DNA from: Spirochaetales bacterium UBA4629
GTDB taxonomy: Bacteria; Spirochaetota; Spirochaetia; Sphaerochaetales; Sphaerochaetaceae
Assembly (NCBI GenBank): GCA_002406055.1
Contig: DHMZ01000098.1
Coordinates: 3,113-67,112 of the forward strand
DNA length: 64,000 nucleotides
Direction of reading: 5' to 3'
Below the pieces are notes generated by a model. That model was not told where the DNA came from and searched no databases. It worked only from the letters and a program-made list of their open reading frames with translations. Every line of letters starts with the position of its first letter. Within the stretch, counting starts at the first letter, position 1. Below are positions 61,235 to 64,000 of the stretch, piece by piece. Both the position numbers and the translations under genes were made by a program.

Positions 61235-62009
61235 ATCGAGTTATCTTCAACGCTTTACCTGTGTCGGCAGATACGTCAATTATTACGCCTTCCATTTCTC
61301 CTTTCCCCTCAGCAACTTCACTTCTTATTGGAAGCTGAGTAAGCTGTCTCTCTATAGCTTTTTCTGGAGAAGAACCTATAACAGCACCATGAACTCCTGT
61401 TAAGCCAAGGTCTGTTATGTAAGCTGTTCCATTAGCTAGAATCTTTTCATCTCTTGTTTGCACATGAGTATGAGTTCCAACAACGGCACTGACGCTTCCG
61501 TCTAAGAAGAAAGCCAAAGCCTCTTTTTCTTCTACAGATTCAGCATGAAAATCAACAAAGATAATTGGTGTAACTTTCCTTACATTTCTTACTAGTGCTT
61601 CAGCTTTTCTAAATGGGTCATCAATCAAAGGCATATCAACTCTTCCTTGTAGATTGATAACACCTATCTTGTACTTTCCACAGTTCTTTATTGTCATGCC
61701 CTTTCCTACACATGGCTCTGGATAATTAGCTGGACGCAAGATATCATCTTGAGAATCAAGAATAGAGAATACTTCTGTTTTTTGCCAAATATGATTGCCA
61801 CTTGTGATTACATCAACGCCACTAGTTTTCATCTTATTGTAATCATCTATCGTTATGCCAAAACCATCTGCAGCATTCTCACCATTGGAGATAACAAAAT
61901 CTATCTTATTCTCTTTTATAGCACAAGAGAGCCCCAAAAAAAGGGCTCCCAATCCTGCTTTACCAGATACATCTCCTAACATAAGGACACGAATAACGTT
62001 ATCTGTCAC
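61224..62009 (-). CDS. ymdB: YmdB-family metallophosphoesterase
   Basis: This 261-residue protein has the YmdB motifs: IRVLMLGDVSGKAG, ISNGENAADGFGI, SGNHIW, VDFHAES, VVGTHTHVQTRD and TDLGLTGVHGAVIG. These supply ligands for two metals. In Bacillus YmdB is a 2',3'-cyclic-nucleotide phosphodiesterase affecting RNA and biofilm behaviour. It overlaps rny by 4 bp, the same gene order as in Firmicutes, and ends in an 11-bp overlap with the GerMN gene. Confidence 0.93.
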   Translation of the reverse strand: MTDNVIRVLMLGDVSGKAGLGALFLGLSCAIKENKIDFVISNGENAADGFGITIDDYNKMKTSGVDVITSGNHIWQKTEVFSILDSQDDILRPANYPEPCVGKGMTIKNCGKYKIGVINLQGRVDMPLIDDPFRKAEALVRNVRKVTPIIFVDFHAESVEEKEALAFFLDGSVSAVVGTHTHVQTRDEKILANGTAYITDLGLTGVHGAVIGSSPEKAIERQLTQLPIRSEVAEGKGEMEGVIIDVSADTGKALKITRFRS

Positions 62010-63547
62010 TTAGCATACTCCACAATTCTAGTTTCTCTAATAATAGTAACCTTAATCTTGCCAGGGTATCTAAGCTCGGCTTCAATTCTTTCTGCAATTT
62101 CTTGTGCAATCTTCTTTGCACCTTCATCAGAAACTGTGTCACTATTAACGAGAATTCGTAGTTCTCTTCCTGCCTGAATAGCAAAGGCATTCTCTACGCC
62201 TTCAAAACCTTTGGCAATATTCTCAAGGGACTCAAGTCTCTTAATATAATTGTCCAAGCTTTCTCTTCTAGCACCAGGACGAGCAGCAGAGATAGCATCT
62301 GCAATTTGAACGATTATAGCCTCAATTGAAGTTGGCTCAACATCATTATGATGAGCAAGGACACAGTTTACAACCTTACTATCCTCGCCAAGACGCTTTA
62401 CAAGTTCACCGCCAAGTTCTGCATGGTTAGCTTCGCTCTCAGTTTCAGCTCCCTTACCGATATCGTGTAAAAGACCTCCACGCATAGCAAGATCGCTATC
62501 TGCACCTACTTCACTTGCTATCATTCCTGCAAGGATTGCAACTTCTTTTGAATGAAGAAGTACATTCTGTCCATAGCTTGTTCTGAAATGCAATCTACCC
62601 AAAGCGCGTATAAGTTCGGTTCCCATATTGTGGATACCAAGATCGAAGACAACCTTTTCTCCCTCATCAACAATAATTCTTCCGATTTCCTTACTTACCT
62701 TGTTAACAACCTCTTCGATTCTTGCTGGATGAATACGTCCATCCTGAACAAGACGTTCAAGAGCAACTCTAGCAATCTCTTTTCTTACTGGGTCAAAACA
62801 AGAAATAACGACGGCCTCTGGAGTATCATCAATGATGATATCAACACCTGTAAGTGTTTCAAGAGTTCGAATATTTCTTCCTTCTCGTCCAATAATCCTT
62901 CCTTTCATTTCATCAGAAGGGAGAGTAACACTAGTAGTTGTAATTTCACCAGATACTTCTGTTGCTAATCTTTGAATAGAGGTGATTATAATATCCCTAG
63001 CTTTTTTATCAGCTAGTAGCTGTGCTTCTTGCTCAATTTTATTTACATAAACCTGACCATCATGCTCAGCTTTTTGCTTCATTTGCTCTATAAGGATATT
63101 TTTTGCCTCATCACGAGACATTTGAGCAACTTTTTCATACTCTAAATCTAAATCAGACTCTCTTTTTTCAACAGCATCTTCCCGTTCCTTTAATGCTGCT
63201 TCTTTCTCTCCTAGTTGTTTTGTTACGGAGTCATTCTCCTGCTGCTTACGCTCAAGATTTTCTTCCTTTTGCTGCAGTCTTCGCTCTGATTTCTGCAGTT
63301 CAGCTCTTCTGTCGCGAGCTTCACTTTCCTGCTGTTGTTGTTCTTTAAGGAGCTTATCTCGTGTTTCAATGATAATCTCCTTAGCCTTCGCTTCAGCATT
63401 CTTTGAAGCATTCTCTTCAAGGACCTTTGCCTTTTGTTCAGCGGAAGTTAATTTCAACTTCGCATATATGCAACGGCCTCCAAAGCCGATAGCAATACCT
63501 ACAATTCCAACCAAGAGATATAACAATACTGTTAACATATTGTTCAC
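62006..63547 (-). CDS. rny: ribonuclease Y
   Basis: This 513-residue protein has an N-terminal membrane anchor (LLYLLVGIVGIAIGFG), a long coiled coil (about 30-195), a KH domain (GRIIGREGRNIRTLETLTGVD) and an HD domain (SKEVAILAGMI and LLHDIGKG). It is the membrane-tied endoribonuclease that starts mRNA decay in many bacteria. AGGAGG precedes the ATG. The ricT-like gene at 39 kb may act with it. Confidence 0.96.
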   Translation of the reverse strand: MNNMLTVLLYLLVGIVGIAIGFGGRCIYAKLKLTSAEQKAKVLEENASKNAEAKAKEIIIETRDKLLKEQQQQESEARDRRAELQKSERRLQQKEENLERKQQENDSVTKQLGEKEAALKEREDAVEKRESDLDLEYEKVAQMSRDEAKNILIEQMKQKAEHDGQVYVNKIEQEAQLLADKKARDIIITSIQRLATEVSGEITTTSVTLPSDEMKGRIIGREGRNIRTLETLTGVDIIIDDTPEAVVISCFDPVRKEIARVALERLVQDGRIHPARIEEVVNKVSKEIGRIIVDEGEKVVFDLGIHNMGTELIRALGRLHFRTSYGQNVLLHSKEVAILAGMIASEVGADSDLAMRGGLLHDIGKGAETESEANHAELGGELVKRLGEDSKVVNCVLAHHNDVEPTSIEAIIVQIADAISAARPGARRESLDNYIKRLESLENIAKGFEGVENAFAIQAGRELRILVNSDTVSDEGAKKIAQEIAERIEAELRYPGKIKVTIIRETRIVEYAK

Positions 63548-63611
63548 CTCCTGTTTAACATTATCAGTTATCTACGATAATGAAACAATTTACAAGGTAT
63601 TGTCAAGAAGA

Positions 63612-63640
63612 CAAAAAAAACCGCCACGCTATTGTGACGG
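63612..63640 (-). terminator. terminator of the rplQ operon
   Basis: Minus-strand CCGTCAC-AATAGC-GTGGCGG is a 7-bp stem (one U-G) followed by eight T. The preceding 60 bp hold three smaller inverted repeats (GCGAG/CTCGC, ACCTTT/AAAGGT, GGGTT/AACCC). Confidence 0.85.
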
Positions 63641-63703
63641 CTCAGGGTTAACCCCTTTTGTACCTTTAAAAGGTAAATTGAGCGAGCTTTAACTCGCAAG
63701 GAC

Positions 63704-64000
63704 TTACTTATCAGCCTTCTTAGCCTTCTTATCGTCCTTCTTGTCAGCCTTTTCTTCCTTCTTAGTCTTTTCAACTAATTCAAGGATTACCATTTCAGCT
63801 GCATCCCCTTGTCTGTAACCAGTCTTGAGGATTCTTGTGTAACCACCCTTGCGTTCTTTGAACATTGGGGCGATGTCCTTGAAAAGCTTAGAAACGACGT
63901 CTTCGTCGTAGATGTCCTTAGCAATCTCTCTGCGATTAGCGACTGTGTCAGTCTTAGCACGAGTGATCATCTTTTCAGCCATCTTTCTAACTTCAAGGGC
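63704..64000 (-). CDS. rplQ: 50S ribosomal protein L17, N-terminus outside the window
   Basis: The visible 98 codons run into the window end. They match L17 after its usual first 45 or so residues: [16 protein letters not shown], then [45 protein letters not shown] Lys/Asp-rich tail ([19 protein letters not shown]) extends the C-terminus. An ATG at 63982 is an internal Met, not the start. It is normally the last gene of the rpoA ribosomal operon, and the strong terminator after it agrees. Confidence 0.95.
   Translation of the reverse strand, partial: ALEVRKMAEKMITRAKTDTVANRREIAKDIYDEDVVSKLFKDIAPMFKERKGGYTRILKTGYRQGDAAEMVILELVEKTKKEEKADKKDDKKAKKADK

Noticed and set aside
63641..63703. Small inverted repeats downstream of rplQ as a riboswitch for rny
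   Set aside because: They are on the rplQ transcript side of a strong terminator and are too short to support a riboswitch fold.

Overview
The window is a low-GC bacterial chromosome segment, most likely from a spirochaete (Spirochaetota, Treponema/Sphaerochaeta-like). The evidence is a diderm envelope (an outer-membrane beta-barrel protein ending in Phe, Lnt, and a LolA-like protein), a membrane-anchored coiled-coil protein of the type I know as SpiroCoCo next to grpE, a TGS-nucleoside kinase fusion, Rho with a long charged N-terminal extension, and secreted proteins with FAQG-type signal-peptide ends. This assignment rests on gene content and has not been checked by any search.

Layout. 1-5.6 kb: a MATE exporter (cut by the window edge), a class III aminotransferase, an AgrC/AgrA-like two-component system and an outer-membrane barrel. 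5.7-6.0 kb: a tRNA-Ile2(CAU), its terminator, and three 13-bp repeats at an exact 33-bp period in front of an AAA ATPase/DUF4143 gene. 7.2-16 kb: small enzymes and regulators (methyltransferase, RpiR regulator, Gfo/Idh-like protein, YihY/BrkB, lysophospholipase-like hydrolase, phosphodiesterase, AOR-like protein, nucleoside kinase, orphan antitoxin-like HTH protein). 16-22 kb: nifU-nifS, surE, a galactokinase-like protein, rpmE and rho. 22.4-24.3 kb: a GntR(YtrA)-ABC operon with a clear promoter and palindromic operator. 24.3-26.4 kb: PHP phosphatase and cinA.

26.5-36.7 kb holds the most unusual content: a minus-strand, ten-gene cassette with its own promoter, closed by a terminator, set between cinA and lnt. 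It has a Cys-rich precursor-like peptide at each end (16 Cys with C-x3-C periodicity, and 9 Cys), two radical-SAM/SPASM maturases (one with a PqqD-like N-terminal domain), an S41-fold protein whose nucleophile position looks mutated, a fused ABC exporter, and a set resembling LolC/LolE/LolD/LolA (two FtsX-type permeases, one ATPase, one secreted LolA-like protein). I read it as a RiPP biosynthesis system in a diderm that may move its product, or an immunity function, across the envelope with a private Lol-like machine.

36.8-64 kb is mainly housekeeping: lnt, HU, rpsT, ricT-like, dus, an opp oligopeptide importer (oppC carries an insertion of about 365 residues), purD, rlmB, dnaJ-dnaK-grpE, the coiled-coil protein, a HAD phosphatase, der, a GerMN protein, ymdB, rny and the 3' part of rplQ. 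Several genes without a Shine-Dalgarno sequence have a -10-like hexamer ending 6-7 nt before the ATG, suggesting leaderless mRNAs. No transposase, CRISPR array, rRNA or prophage was seen. The only stretch over 300 bases without a protein gene is 5635-5996, described under the tRNA, terminator and repeat entries.
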